Under the pieces are notes generated by a model, which was given only the letters and a program-made list of their open reading frames with translations, did not search any database and had not been told where the DNA came from. This document shows, piece by piece, positions 36,284 through 44,925 of a stretch of DNA of 64,000 nucleotides. Positions within the stretch are counted from its first letter, which is position 1; each line of letters begins with the position of its first letter. Both the position numbers and the translations under genes were made by a program. Source of the DNA: Sporolactobacillus sp. THM7-4 (lineage in GTDB: Bacteria > Bacillota > Bacilli > Bacillales > Sporolactobacillaceae); the NCBI RefSeq assembly GCF_004153165.1, contig NZ_SEMD01000001.1:346651-410650 (forward strand). The letters run 5' to 3'.

Positions 36284-37444
36284 TTAAATGGAAGCCTTCT
36301 CAACTTGTTTAAAAAGTGATAGAATATCTTTGTCTGTTATGTCTTTCTTTTGATCTGCTAATTTTTTGAACGCTTTAAAAGATTGATTGACCTGTTCATC
36401 AGATAAATGGGCACCCAGTTCGGCTGCTTTCATCTTGAATGCGTGTCGTCCGGAATGTTTTCCGAGAACAAGCCGGCCGGCATCCAAACCGATAAGAGAC
36501 GGTGACATAATTTCATAAGTCTTCGGGTTCTTCAGCACGCCATCCTGATGAATGCCGGCTTCATGGGCGAAGGCATTGGCGCCGACGATTGCTTTGTTGC
36601 CCGGAATCGGGCTGTTCATCAGTTTGCTGACGAGGTCGCTCGTCCGTTTGATTTCGTTCAGTCTCAGCCGGGTGGTTGCCTGATAAATATCCCTGCGGAC
36701 GTGAAGTGCAACGCCAATCTCCTCCAGAGCGACGTTTCCCGCCCGCTCGCCGACACCGTTAATCGTGCATTCAACCTGGCGGACGCCCGCTTTGATTGAG
36801 GCAAGTGTATTCGCTGTTGCCATGCCAAGATCATTGTGGCAGTGGCATGAGAGCCGTACCTGATCAATATTCGCTACATGTTCTCTGATATACTGGAACA
36901 TTCCTGCGAATTCTTCCGGGGTATCATAGCCGACTGTGTCCGGCAGGTTGATGACGGTTGCCCCGGCGTCGATTGTCTGGCTCACAACCTTCGCCATAAA
37001 CGCCTGATCGCTGCGCGTCGCATCTTCACAGGAAAACTCGACCTGCGGGAAAAATCGTCTGGCATACCGGACCGATTCAACGGCCATCTCAAGAACTTCT
37101 TCCGGTTTCTTGCGTAATTTATAAACCATGTGTATGGGCGACGTTGCAATAAATACGTGGACACGCGGGTTCTCTGTATCTCTCAGTGCTTCCCATGCTG
37201 CATCGATATCACTTTTTAAACACCTTGCAAGACCGGTAACCGTACTGTTTTTCACGATCCCGGCAATCGTCTGTACCGCTCTGAAGTCGTCCGGTGAAGA
37301 AGCCGGGAATCCCGCCTCTATCACATCCACACTAAGACGTTCCAACTGTTCGGCTACCTCCACTTTTTCCTGTTCATTCAGGCTGCATCCGGGTGACTGT
37401 TCCCCGTCGCGAAGTGTCGTATCGTAAATTTCAACCCTTTCCAT
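36284..37444 (-). CDS. leuA: 2-isopropylmalate synthase lacking the C-terminal regulatory domain
   Basis: Condenses acetyl-CoA with 2-oxoisovalerate, the first committed step to leucine. At 386 residues it is about 130 shorter than usual bacterial LeuA. The catalytic TIM barrel is complete: [30 protein letters not shown], and metal-binding HCHNDLGMA. The linker follows ([26 protein letters not shown]). The protein stops right after [15 protein letters not shown], where the leucine-binding dimer domain normally starts. Only 54 bp remain to leuB, so the domain is deleted rather than frameshifted. Homocitrate synthase has this length, but the sequence and operon favour LeuA. Control would then rest on the T-box. 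Confidence 0.9.
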   Translation of the reverse strand: MERVEIYDTTLRDGEQSPGCSLNEQEKVEVAEQLERLSVDVIEAGFPASSPDDFRAVQTIAGIVKNSTVTGLARCLKSDIDAAWEALRDTENPRVHVFIATSPIHMVYKLRKKPEEVLEMAVESVRYARRFFPQVEFSCEDATRSDQAFMAKVVSQTIDAGATVINLPDTVGYDTPEEFAGMFQYIREHVANIDQVRLSCHCHNDLGMATANTLASIKAGVRQVECTINGVGERAGNVALEEIGVALHVRRDIYQATTRLRLNEIKRTSDLVSKLMNSPIPGNKAIVGANAFAHEAGIHQDGVLKNPKTYEIMSPSLIGLDAGRLVLGKHSGRHAFKMKAAELGAHLSDEQVNQSFKAFKKLADQKKDITDKDILSLFKQVEKASI

Positions 37445-37474
37445 TTTCTGGACTCCCCTTCCTTTTTTCTCTGC

Positions 37475-37880
37475 TGTTTTTAAATATATAAAAAAGCCTT
37501 CTCACCCTGCGCTCCGATCATCATCGGTTTTGCAGGGGTGAAAAGGCTCTTCTCACGGTACCACCCAGCTTCCTGATCTCCTTACGGATACCAGCTCAGC
37601 GGCGATCTCAGATTGACTGAGACGTCTTTTGATAACAAGTGTTTTGAAAGACACTCGGCCCGTCCTAATCATTTCTTTTCAGACAGACACTCAGAGGCGA
37701 GTTCGTCATCGGGGGTGCTGCCGGTTTCCACCTTTTCCGGTTCTCTTGAAACATCCGCACCGCTGACTTTTTCCTCTTCATTGATTTATCGTTTTATTCC
37801 TCTCACAAACGAATTCAATAATTTAAATTCAGCTTTTCAGCTTTTTCATAACATTTGAATCATTAATAAAAAGGTTTGTG
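37475..37880 (-). promoter_or_regulatory. Leucine T-box leader of leuABCD
   Basis: On the minus strand the leader shows AGAGAACCGG and GGTGGAAACCGG of stem I, a specifier loop GAACTCGCC with CTC (Leu), and the T-box GGGTGGTACCGTGAGA. A terminator (AGCCTTTTCACCCCTGC paired with GCAGGGTGAGAAGGCT, then TTTTT) follows. Uncharged leucine tRNA should stabilise the antiterminator and switch the operon on. Confidence 0.92.
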
Positions 37881-37886
37881 CATTCC

Positions 37887-37914
37887 ATGATACAACCTTA
37901 TTAAATTTTGTCAA
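37887..37914 (-). promoter_or_regulatory. Promoter of the leu operon
   Basis: TTGACA, a 16-bp spacer and TATCAT on the minus strand, just before the T-box leader. Confidence 0.7.
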
Positions 37915-38098
37915 TCCTTTTTTTGAATTTTTAGCAGGTTGTTCATTTTCTTTCTTCGTCAGGTTTTCTAACAAAGGAAAATATTCAGGATCCATGGATG
38001 TCTCCCCGATAGCTGAGGACAGGTGAATCACACAGGTTTCCCCCACAGCTCGTCTATGGTAAATTAAAAGAGAACCAATCAAACGGAGATGATCTTTT

Positions 38099-39007
38099 AT
38101 GAGCGAAATCGATGATGAAACAATCGCTGAAGTCAGACGACAGATGCAAAAGCGTACGGTGACTCTGGCAGACGGAACAAAAGTACCGGCGATCGGTCAG
38201 GGGACCTGGCGCATGGGCGATGATCCAAAGAAGAGAAAGTCTGAGATCGAAGCCCTCCGGCTTGGCGTCAGTCTTGGCATGACTCTGATCGATACAGCCG
38301 AATTATATGGTTATGGGAAATCCGAGCAGGTTGTCGGAGAAGCGATCAAAGGGTTGCGCGATCAGGTCTTTCTCGTCACCAAGGCTCTGCCGGGTAACGG
38401 GGACAGGAAAGGACTGGCCGCTGCATGTGAGAAGAGCCTCAGGAGGCTCGGTACCGATCATCTGGATTTGTATCTTCTTCACTGGATCGGTTCCGTACCG
38501 ATTGAAGAAACCATTGAAGGCATGGAAGCTTTAAAAAAGAGCGGCAAAATTCTCAGATGGGGCGTCTCCAACTTTGACACTTCCGATATGGAAAACTTGT
38601 GGAGCAAATCGAACGGCTCACACTGTGCTGTCAACCAGGTTCTCTATCACCTGGGATCCCGGGGTATCGAGGTCGATTTGATTCCATGGCAGCGTGAGCA
38701 CCATATGCCGATAATGGCTTACTGCCCGCTCGCTGAAGCCGGCTCACTCAAACAGCATCTTTTGTCAGATCAAAGCGTAAAAAAAATTGCAGAAGCTCAC
38801 TCGATCACGCCATTGCAACTGCTGCTTGCCTGGAGTATACGTAACGCAGAAACAGACGGGATAATCGCGATACCGAAAGCGGGTCAGCCCGGACACGTCT
38901 TAGAAAATGCAAAGGCTGCAGGCATCGTGCTGACTGAAGAGGAACGAGTCGTATTGGACAAAGCCTTTCCCCGTCCTCAGCATAAAGTGCCTCTTGACAT
39001 CGTGTAA
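38099..39007 (+). CDS. Aldo/keto reductase
   Basis: NADPH-dependent aldo/keto reductase of 302 residues. The catalytic tetrad is intact: D65 and Y70 in IDTAELYG, K95 in LVTKAL, and H128 in YLLHWIG. WGVSNFD near 163 and a C-terminal AIPKAG coenzyme-binding segment are typical. The closest look is to the YeaE/YtbE-type reductases that act on 2-oxoaldehydes and other small carbonyls. The ATG follows GGAGATGATC. It is transcribed divergently from the leu operon. The true substrate is unknown. Confidence 0.9.
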   Translation: MSEIDDETIAEVRRQMQKRTVTLADGTKVPAIGQGTWRMGDDPKKRKSEIEALRLGVSLGMTLIDTAELYGYGKSEQVVGEAIKGLRDQVFLVTKALPGNGDRKGLAAACEKSLRRLGTDHLDLYLLHWIGSVPIEETIEGMEALKKSGKILRWGVSNFDTSDMENLWSKSNGSHCAVNQVLYHLGSRGIEVDLIPWQREHHMPIMAYCPLAEAGSLKQHLLSDQSVKKIAEAHSITPLQLLLAWSIRNAETDGIIAIPKAGQPGHVLENAKAAGIVLTEEERVVLDKAFPRPQHKVPLDIV

Positions 39008-39067
39008 TCGATCATCAGGAAAGGGACGGACATGTCCCCTGCATTAAATTAAAAGGATGGCTGCGCT

Positions 39068-39808
39068 GTGGAATATATCATTAAATTTATTTATGGTTTT
39101 ATCTTACCGCCCGGATTATTCGTCACTTTGCTTTTCATTTCAGGTATGTGGATGAGGCGGTACAGCCGGAGAGCGGCCATGCTGACATGGGCTCTGTCCC
39201 TGCTGCTCTATATTTATTTAATCCCGATGACAGGTATTCTGCTGGTACACCCACTGGAGGACCGCTATCAGCCCCCGAAACAGGTAAACGGAGACGTGAT
39301 CGTCATGCTGGGCGGCGGGGCGACCCCCGATACTCCTGATATTGACGGAAAAGGCCAGTTATCCGGGGTCGCCGCAAACCGTCTTCTGACGACGTTCAGA
39401 TTATATAAGAAAACGGGTTTACCGATTATTTTATCAGGCGGCAAGGTCTTCCCGGACAGCGGCGTTGAATCCGAAATTGCGAAACGGCTGCTGGTTAATT
39501 CAGGCGTCCCGAAAAACAAAGTGTTTACAGAGAACAAAAGCATTACAACGAAAACCAACGCTATCTACACAAAGAGAATACTGAGTCGTTATCATTTCGA
39601 TCATCCTGTTCTTGTAACATCCGCCTTCCACATGGAACGTGCCGTTTTAAATTTTAATAAAACAGGCATTCGTGTACAGCCTTATCCGACAGACTACCTG
39701 ACCAGCAGAAAAGTGGCCGTTTATCCAGGTCAGTTCGTCCCTTCTTCCGGCTCTGTGGCCTTTACCGCTCTTAAAGAATATGTGGGGATCCTGGCATCGC
39801 TTTTTTAA
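39068..39808 (+). CDS. YdcF/SanA-like DUF218 membrane protein
   Basis: A 246-residue protein with two N-terminal hydrophobic segments (about 8-28 and 38-60) and an extracytoplasmic DUF218 domain. The domain motifs are VIVMLGGGATPDTP near 77, LPIILSGGK, SITTKTNAIYTK, and VLVTSAFHMERA. Family members such as ElyC and SanA affect envelope polysaccharide biogenesis, but no reaction is established. The start is GTG with AAAAGG 11 nt upstream. It follows the reductase gene by 60 bp in the same direction and converges with the SAM-cleaving enzyme gene. Confidence 0.8.
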   Translation: MEYIIKFIYGFILPPGLFVTLLFISGMWMRRYSRRAAMLTWALSLLLYIYLIPMTGILLVHPLEDRYQPPKQVNGDVIVMLGGGATPDTPDIDGKGQLSGVAANRLLTTFRLYKKTGLPIILSGGKVFPDSGVESEIAKRLLVNSGVPKNKVFTENKSITTKTNAIYTKRILSRYHFDHPVLVTSAFHMERAVLNFNKTGIRVQPYPTDYLTSRKVAVYPGQFVPSSGSVAFTALKEYVGILASLF

Positions 39809-39813
39809 GCCAA

Positions 39814-40653
39814 TTAAACTTTTCTCAAGGCGATATGCCAGCTTGTACCGGTTCCGATGTTGTACGCCTTTGCAAATGAGCCCTGGTTGATCGCTACGCC
39901 GATGTTCTGAAGAGAATTGACGTATATGAGCGGTTCACCAATGGCAACAGCGGCAAATGAACGCGCAAAGGCCATCGTGTTTTTGTAAACATTACGCGTG
40001 TCGTTCTTAATGGTCACTTCCAGACGATCGCCGTGCCCGACGTCCAGCTGATGAAACAGGTTATGGTCGATATTCGTCCAGAGGTTTCCAAAACGCACAT
40101 CGAGTATGTCAATCATTCCGATCACTTTATCTTTCTCGCGGTACGATGGAATAATCGGCAGCTCGACAATCGAGTCGACAGGCACGTTATTCCCAAACTG
40201 TTCAAAATCAATGATCCCTGCGGCGAGTCTTGCCCCTGTATAAGCGTAAATATCACGGCCGTAAAATGTGTACGATTCGCCGGCACTCGGAAGTTTATTT
40301 GCTGCCTCGTCAAATACACGGACACTTTTAATACCCGCGATTTTCTTGATATGGGTCAGCGTCCCGTTATCCGGTGTAATGATATACTGGTTCCGCTGCG
40401 TTTTCGCGATCACGCTTCGCCTCGTTGAACCCACACCGGGATCGACGACCGAGACGAACACTGTCCCCTCCGGCCAGTAATCGATGGTCTGCCGTAATCT
40501 GTATGAGGCTTCCCAAATATTGTACTGAGGAATATCATGTGTCAGATCAAAGATGCGCAGGGATGGGTCAACCGTATTGGCCACGCCGTACATCGCGCAC
40601 ACCGCTCCGTCCACTAATCCAAAATCCGTTTGAAAAACCAATGCATGACTCAT
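39814..40653 (-). CDS. SAM hydroxide adenosyltransferase (DUF62 family)
   Basis: The family splits S-adenosylmethionine into adenosine and methionine using water. It is 279 residues long. FQTDFG at 7-12, SVVDPGVGSTRR near 68-79 and TPDNGTL match. The usual Asp-Arg-His water-activating set appears incomplete: Asp and Arg lie in VDPGVGSTRR, but the position normally FHGRD reads FYGRD. A C-terminal beta-barrel domain follows. It has its own methionine T-box leader and promoter. No fluorinase or chlorinase loop is evident. Whether it still cleaves SAM needs testing. Confidence 0.85.
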   Translation of the reverse strand: MSHALVFQTDFGLVDGAVCAMYGVANTVDPSLRIFDLTHDIPQYNIWEASYRLRQTIDYWPEGTVFVSVVDPGVGSTRRSVIAKTQRNQYIITPDNGTLTHIKKIAGIKSVRVFDEAANKLPSAGESYTFYGRDIYAYTGARLAAGIIDFEQFGNNVPVDSIVELPIIPSYREKDKVIGMIDILDVRFGNLWTNIDHNLFHQLDVGHGDRLEVTIKNDTRNVYKNTMAFARSFAAVAIGEPLIYVNSLQNIGVAINQGSFAKAYNIGTGTSWHIALRKV

Positions 40654-40764
40654 TACGATTCCCCTTTTCGATGTGATTTGTATTCTGACTGATCAGTCAC
40701 CCATCAAGCCGCCTGTAAACAATTAAAGTTTATCCGCAAAACCGAAGTCCAAGCCACTAAAAAA

Positions 40765-41052
40765 CCCCGCCCTTAATCTTTACAAGGACGAGGTATAATC
40801 CACGTGGTACCACCTTTATTCATCCACGGCTCACGCCGCAGATCTCATCGAGTACTGCGCTTAAAAAGCCCATATACTCCGGTTTTGATAACAAGAACCT
40901 TAACTTGTCGCTGCCTGCTATTCGTTCAGCCGCGCTGCTCGGAGGCCATGTTCGAAAGGCTTCTTTTGCTCCCTTTCACCTGACGGAGCTCTCTTCTGAA
41001 AAGTCGCCACTTCTACTTCTTCTCTTCATCGCTTTTTTACTGTTTATTCCGT
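40765..41052 (-). promoter_or_regulatory. Methionine T-box leader of the SAM-cleaving enzyme gene
   Basis: On the minus strand, AGAAGAGAG with GGTGAAAGGGAG, then the specifier region GAACATGGCCTCCGAG, the T-box AGGTGGTACCACGTG, and a terminator (CCTCGTCCTT paired with AAGGGCGGGG, then TTTTTT). Aligned on the shared GCCTC of the leu leader, the specifier is ATG (Met). Aligned on GAA it would be CAT (His), less likely given the gene. Confidence 0.85.
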
Positions 41053-41058
41053 ACACTT

Positions 41059-41087
41059 ATTATCGTTATCTCCGGTAAAAAAGTCAA
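41059..41087 (-). promoter_or_regulatory. Promoter of the methionine T-box transcript
   Basis: TTGACT, a 17-bp spacer and GATAAT on the minus strand, immediately before the T-box leader. Confidence 0.7.
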
Positions 41088-41179
41088 GGGAACCTCCAGC
41101 TTCGTTTAGACAAAAAGCATCCGCAGGCACGCCAAAAAAAGCGGCTATTACCCAACAGGCAGTCCGCCGTTCATTACGT

Positions 41180-41857
41180 TTATGAGTGTCTGGCGCTTTC
41201 CGCGCGGTTACGATGCTGATGCAGGAAGTTAAAGGTCCACTTTTTATCGAGATGCAGGTGGATCACCTTGTCAAAGAGAACAATGAAATAACCCATGCAC
41301 AGAAAACTGAAAACTGTTCCGATATTAATCCCAATGATCTGATGCCGGATCAGCCCGATTGCAAGACCGATCGTAAGCGGTATACCCAGTGATATCCTCT
41401 GGGCAACCACGACGTTTCCCCTCAGATATTTTTCACGTAATATCTTAAGAAGATCGTCAAACGGGTGAAGCACCAGGTTGACACGCAGATATATGGACAG
41501 TGCAGCCGCAATACAGATGACTCCGAACACGCACACAGCTAACCGGAGCACAAAACCGTTGATGCCGATATGGCGCATCAGAAACAGCCATCCGTCGATA
41601 ACGTAGCCGAACGACAGGACATACAAAAAGTTGTAAACATCTTTGATTTTATTCCACCGGCGACGGAGAAAATCGTCCGCAAGGAGTACAAAAAAGCCCA
41701 TAATAATCAGCGCGTTGCCAACCGTCACCCCGAAAACATCAGACAAATTCAACCCGGCCGCCGTCCAGGGCGCGGAGCCCAAAGCGGCCTTAACAGTCAG
41801 TGCATTCCCAAAAGCGTTTAACAGAACGGATACACTTAACCAAACCAATTTTGCCAT
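41180..41857 (-). CDS. YczE/YyaS-like integral membrane protein
   Basis: A 225-residue protein with five or six hydrophobic segments. The N-terminal ALTVKAALGSAPWTAAGLNLSDVFGVTVGNALI is characteristic of the YczE/YyaS/YitT-like membrane family, and LVLHPFDDLLKILREKY follows. Function is unknown; B. subtilis YczE has been tied to production of secondary metabolites. The ATG follows GCAGG. It lies upstream of the methionine T-box gene but that leader has its own promoter, so co-expression is not certain. Confidence 0.75.
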   Translation of the reverse strand: MAKLVWLSVSVLLNAFGNALTVKAALGSAPWTAAGLNLSDVFGVTVGNALIIMGFFVLLADDFLRRRWNKIKDVYNFLYVLSFGYVIDGWLFLMRHIGINGFVLRLAVCVFGVICIAAALSIYLRVNLVLHPFDDLLKILREKYLRGNVVVAQRISLGIPLTIGLAIGLIRHQIIGINIGTVFSFLCMGYFIVLFDKVIHLHLDKKWTFNFLHQHRNRAESARHS

Positions 41858-42442
41858 TAGACCTGCAAGCCCCCAATAAAATTAATTTCCGTTATGACAT
41901 CTGCTTAAAAAGGCAACGGATGAGAAGCTGGAAGGTCCAGAAGGCAGGATCCCCGTTACGGCTTCTTCCCACGTACGTTAAGGCTAATGGAACCGTAAAA
42001 GAATTCGAAAACATCAACCCCCTCTAATTGTCGCTCTACATCCGTTATATCTCTAAAAGACCAGAGTTTCATTCATTCAGCCCGGACGGAAAAAAACGAC
42101 TCTTTCTAAAGAAAATCCGGAAAAGCGAGGCCGTTAAGCCATTATGGCACTTACACCAGTTCCCGCTGATTTTTTATATTCTTACCATCTAAAAAAAAAA
42201 ACAAGATTTTTCGTAGACAAAGCAGGTAAAACCGTATCCCTCAAAAACGCAACAATCACATTCTATCAGCTTCCCCGGAAAATGGAACCACCTTTAAGCT
42301 TTTTTTTATAAAAAATGATTGTTTATTTTTTCTGACAGCAGGAAACCGCTTACGCAGTTCCAAAAAAAGGACATCCCGACTGTTAAATCTTGATGTCTAA
42401 CATTCGGGATGCAGCTCATTTTTCGCTGGGGTTCATTCGATT
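41858..42442. other. Intergenic region with a possible gene remnant
   Basis: A plus-strand frame of 35 codons at 41920-42027 starts MRSWKVQKAGSPLRLL, which resembles the N-terminus of zinc-type alcohol dehydrogenases, then loses the likeness and stops. It may be a remnant. The rest is AT-rich up to the terminator of the next gene (42372-42411). No array or RNA gene was recognised. Confidence 0.35.
42372..42411 (-). terminator. Terminator of the PuuD-like gene
   Basis: CATCCCGA and TCGGGATG pair on the minus strand across a 24-nt loop, followed by TCCTTTTTTT. Confidence 0.7.
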
Positions 42443-43195
42443 CTATTTGGCTGTCTCACTTTTTTCTCTTCGCACCTGCAAACATTGCCTGACAAATTCG
42501 CTGAACAATCGGATCATAAGCGGGTCTCCCCCGGCGGCCATCGATTCCGGATGCCACTGAACGCCGAGAATACGATCATTAACCACATGTTCAACAGCTT
42601 CGATCACGCCGTCCGGGGCAAACGAAACGGCCCGAAGGTCGCTTGCCAGCCGCCCAATCGCCTGATGATGCAGGCTGTTGACAAAAAGCGACTTTCTGCC
42701 TTCCAGCAATGAAAAAAGACGGCTGTTTTTAATTACCCGCACACTGTGGCTCGTCTTCATCCGCGGCACTTTTTGTTCATGTTGGATCGTCTTCTTCATT
42801 TCTGTCGAAAGATCCTGGATCAATGTTCCGCCAAGGGCCACATTAATCACCTGAAGGCCCCGGCAGATACCAAGCACGGGTTTGCCGGAAGAGACTGCTT
42901 TTTTCAGAAGCAATAGTTCGGAACGATCCCGATCCGTATTAAAGACCCCGATATGCGGGGAAGGCGATTCGCCATAAAACCTCGGATCGACATCATCACC
43001 ACCGCTCAAAATGAAACCATCGCAGAGACTAACATAGTCTTCAATGATCTCACTCGGAGCTATTGGCAAAATCAGTGGAACAGCCCCCACTGCTAATAGT
43101 GAGCGTCCATAATCCTGATGAGTGCAGGGACCCTCGACAAAATCATTTTTCTTAATCAATCCCCCGGTAACACCAATGATCGGTTTCTCACCCAT
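42443..43195 (-). CDS. Gamma-glutamyl-GABA hydrolase-like class I amidotransferase
   Basis: Peptidase C26 family hydrolase of about 250 residues. The nucleophile Cys lies in LGICRGLQVINVALGG and the partner His-Glu in GVQWHPES. ILSGGDDVDPRFYGE near 65 and SLHHQAIGRLA are conserved in PuuD-like enzymes, which cleave gamma-glutamyl amides. The ATG at 43195 has GGGAG at 8 nt; the ATG six bases upstream nearly touches it. No other putrescine-pathway gene is nearby, so the substrate is open. Confidence 0.85.
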   Translation of the reverse strand: MGEKPIIGVTGGLIKKNDFVEGPCTHQDYGRSLLAVGAVPLILPIAPSEIIEDYVSLCDGFILSGGDDVDPRFYGESPSPHIGVFNTDRDRSELLLLKKAVSSGKPVLGICRGLQVINVALGGTLIQDLSTEMKKTIQHEQKVPRMKTSHSVRVIKNSRLFSLLEGRKSLFVNSLHHQAIGRLASDLRAVSFAPDGVIEAVEHVVNDRILGVQWHPESMAAGGDPLMIRLFSEFVRQCLQVRREKSETAK

Positions 43196-43355
43196 CTTCA
43201 TCTCTCCCGTTTTGCCTGAAGAAGCCGTACCGCATTTTTTGAAATCCTGCGGCCCTTTTGAAGTCGTACTTTAGAAGTGTTCAGGATTAATATATGAGAA
43301 TTTTTCAGCTCCGTCAAACAAAAAGCAGGCTTTTCTTATCAGATTGCTCGGGTTT

Positions 43356-44780
43356 TTAATTACCCCTTATCTTTTCCATATTGGCCAGTTCAACCATCGC
43401 GTCGGCATAAATTGACGAGGCGAGCAGCAGATCATCCACTCTGACGTGCTCATCCACCTGGTGCCCCGTGTACGGGTAGCCCGGCATGCAGGCCCCGTAG
43501 GCAACGCCTGCGTCAAGAAACTGAGCGTAAGTCCCGCCGCCTGACGTAAGCAGCTTAACATTCTTCTGCCCTGTACGGGCCTCATAGACTTTTTTAAGGA
43601 TCTGCACCCCGGGATGGTTCGGATCCACGTACAATGGCGCAGTCTTTCCCAGTTCGCCGATCGAAAAGCCAAGTTTTTCAACCGAGTTGGTCAACGTTTC
43701 GGCAATCTTTTCAAGAGAAGCCTTGACCGGACAGCGGACATCGAGTGATACGGATCCCCCTTTGCCTGCGTTGTAACGGACAAGACCCGCGTTGACTGTC
43801 AGCTCTCCCGAAATGTCATCACTGAACGCAATACCCAGCCGTTCGCCGGCAAAATCACCGTTCAATGTTTCCGCAAGAAATGAGATAAACGCTTTTTCAG
43901 ATGCCGGGAAAGGAACATTCACCAGTACACTCGCAAGAAGAAACGCCGCATTGATCCCGCCCGCGGGTTCCGATCCATGGGCTGACTGTCCCTTGACCGT
44001 TAACTTGAACCCTTTTTCGGTTTTTTCATCTGAACAGGCGACGTTTTTCTCTTTAAGCGTTTTCTTTGCCTGATCGAGCCACTGCCCGGCATCAGTGCCT
44101 GTCAACACCGCGAACGCCCTGTCCGGAACCATATTGATCCGTTCTCCTGAATAAAACTCAGAAAGATGAACTGCGGCTTCCTGCTCTGCGGCCGGAAGAT
44201 CGATCCGTGTATGTATCCTTCCCTTTTCTGCGTAAATCAGAGGAAATTCAGCGTCGGGTGCGAAACCAAACAGCGACATCGGTTCAAGTTCATTGTATTT
44301 CACCATGCAGGCGCAGCCGCTTTCCTCATCAGTGCCGATGACGAGGCGGATTCTGTTCCTGATCTTTGCGCCTGAATCCTTCAAAGCCTTGAGTGCATAA
44401 AAGGCGGCCATCGTCGGCCCTTTGTCATCGATTGCGCCGCGGGCGTAAAGAGTTCCGTCTTCAACATATGCGGTGAACGGGTCATGGGTCCATTTTCCGG
44501 TCGCCGGAACGACGTCAACATGACCGATAACAGCGATATAATCCTCTGCTTCTTCAGGACCGTACTCGATGTACCCTGCATATCCCTGAAGATTTTTGGT
44601 CCGGAAACCTTCCCTTTGTCCAAGTTCAAGCATCTTTTCCAGCGCGGCAAGAGGTCCCGGGCCAAAGGGGGCTCCCTCCCTGGCCGATTCCATATCCTTA
44701 GTACTTTTAATGGCCAAAAGGGCCGAGAGATCATCCAAAAAGTCTTTTTGATTCACTGTAAAATTCATCGTCCGATTCAT
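43356..44780 (-). CDS. pepV: Dipeptidase PepV (M20)
   Basis: Cytoplasmic zinc dipeptidase of about 474 residues. The metal site shows VIGHVDVVP, GRGAIDDKG-type ARGAIDDKGPT, GTDEESGC, PDAEFP, and a C-terminal GGTYAQF with PGYPYTGHQVDEHV. The long lid domain is present. PepV releases amino acids from many dipeptides and in lactic acid bacteria feeds nitrogen. The ATG at 44780 follows GGATGGGG at a proper distance; the open frame extends 63 bases further but without homology. Single gene unit. Confidence 0.92.
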   Translation of the reverse strand: MNRTMNFTVNQKDFLDDLSALLAIKSTKDMESAREGAPFGPGPLAALEKMLELGQREGFRTKNLQGYAGYIEYGPEEAEDYIAVIGHVDVVPATGKWTHDPFTAYVEDGTLYARGAIDDKGPTMAAFYALKALKDSGAKIRNRIRLVIGTDEESGCACMVKYNELEPMSLFGFAPDAEFPLIYAEKGRIHTRIDLPAAEQEAAVHLSEFYSGERINMVPDRAFAVLTGTDAGQWLDQAKKTLKEKNVACSDEKTEKGFKLTVKGQSAHGSEPAGGINAAFLLASVLVNVPFPASEKAFISFLAETLNGDFAGERLGIAFSDDISGELTVNAGLVRYNAGKGGSVSLDVRCPVKASLEKIAETLTNSVEKLGFSIGELGKTAPLYVDPNHPGVQILKKVYEARTGQKNVKLLTSGGGTYAQFLDAGVAYGACMPGYPYTGHQVDEHVRVDDLLLASSIYADAMVELANMEKIRGN

Positions 44781-44893
44781 GGCTACCCCATCCTTTGCAT
44801 TGTCATTACGAACGTACATTTGGAATAGTTTACATTTTATCACAAATCCTGCTTCATTTAAATCTTAAGGGAACAACCTGCAGAAAGCAAAAA

Positions 44894-44916
44894 AGCCGGG
44901 GTTCATTTCCCCGGCT
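44894..44916 (-). terminator. Terminator after manC
   Basis: AGCCGGGG and CCCCGGCT pair perfectly with a 7-nt loop, followed on the minus strand by TTTTTG. Confidence 0.85.
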
Positions 44917-44925
44917 GCTCTTTTC

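Noticed and set aside
36284-37444. Homocitrate synthase (NifV-type) instead of LeuA
   Set aside because: Length fits, but the sequence is closest to LeuA, the gene is first in a leuABCD operon with a leucine T-box, and no nif or lysine gene is near.
37846-38082. 78-codon frame over the leu promoter
   Set aside because: Covers the promoter and T-box start, no ribosome site, composition not protein-like.
40765-41052. Histidine specifier (CAT) in the second T-box
   Set aside because: Possible if aligned on GAA, but alignment on the shared GCCTC segment gives ATG and the downstream enzyme concerns methionine/SAM.
41920-42027. Small gene resembling the start of an alcohol dehydrogenase
   Set aside because: Likeness covers about 16 residues only and the frame stops soon after; recorded as a possible remnant.
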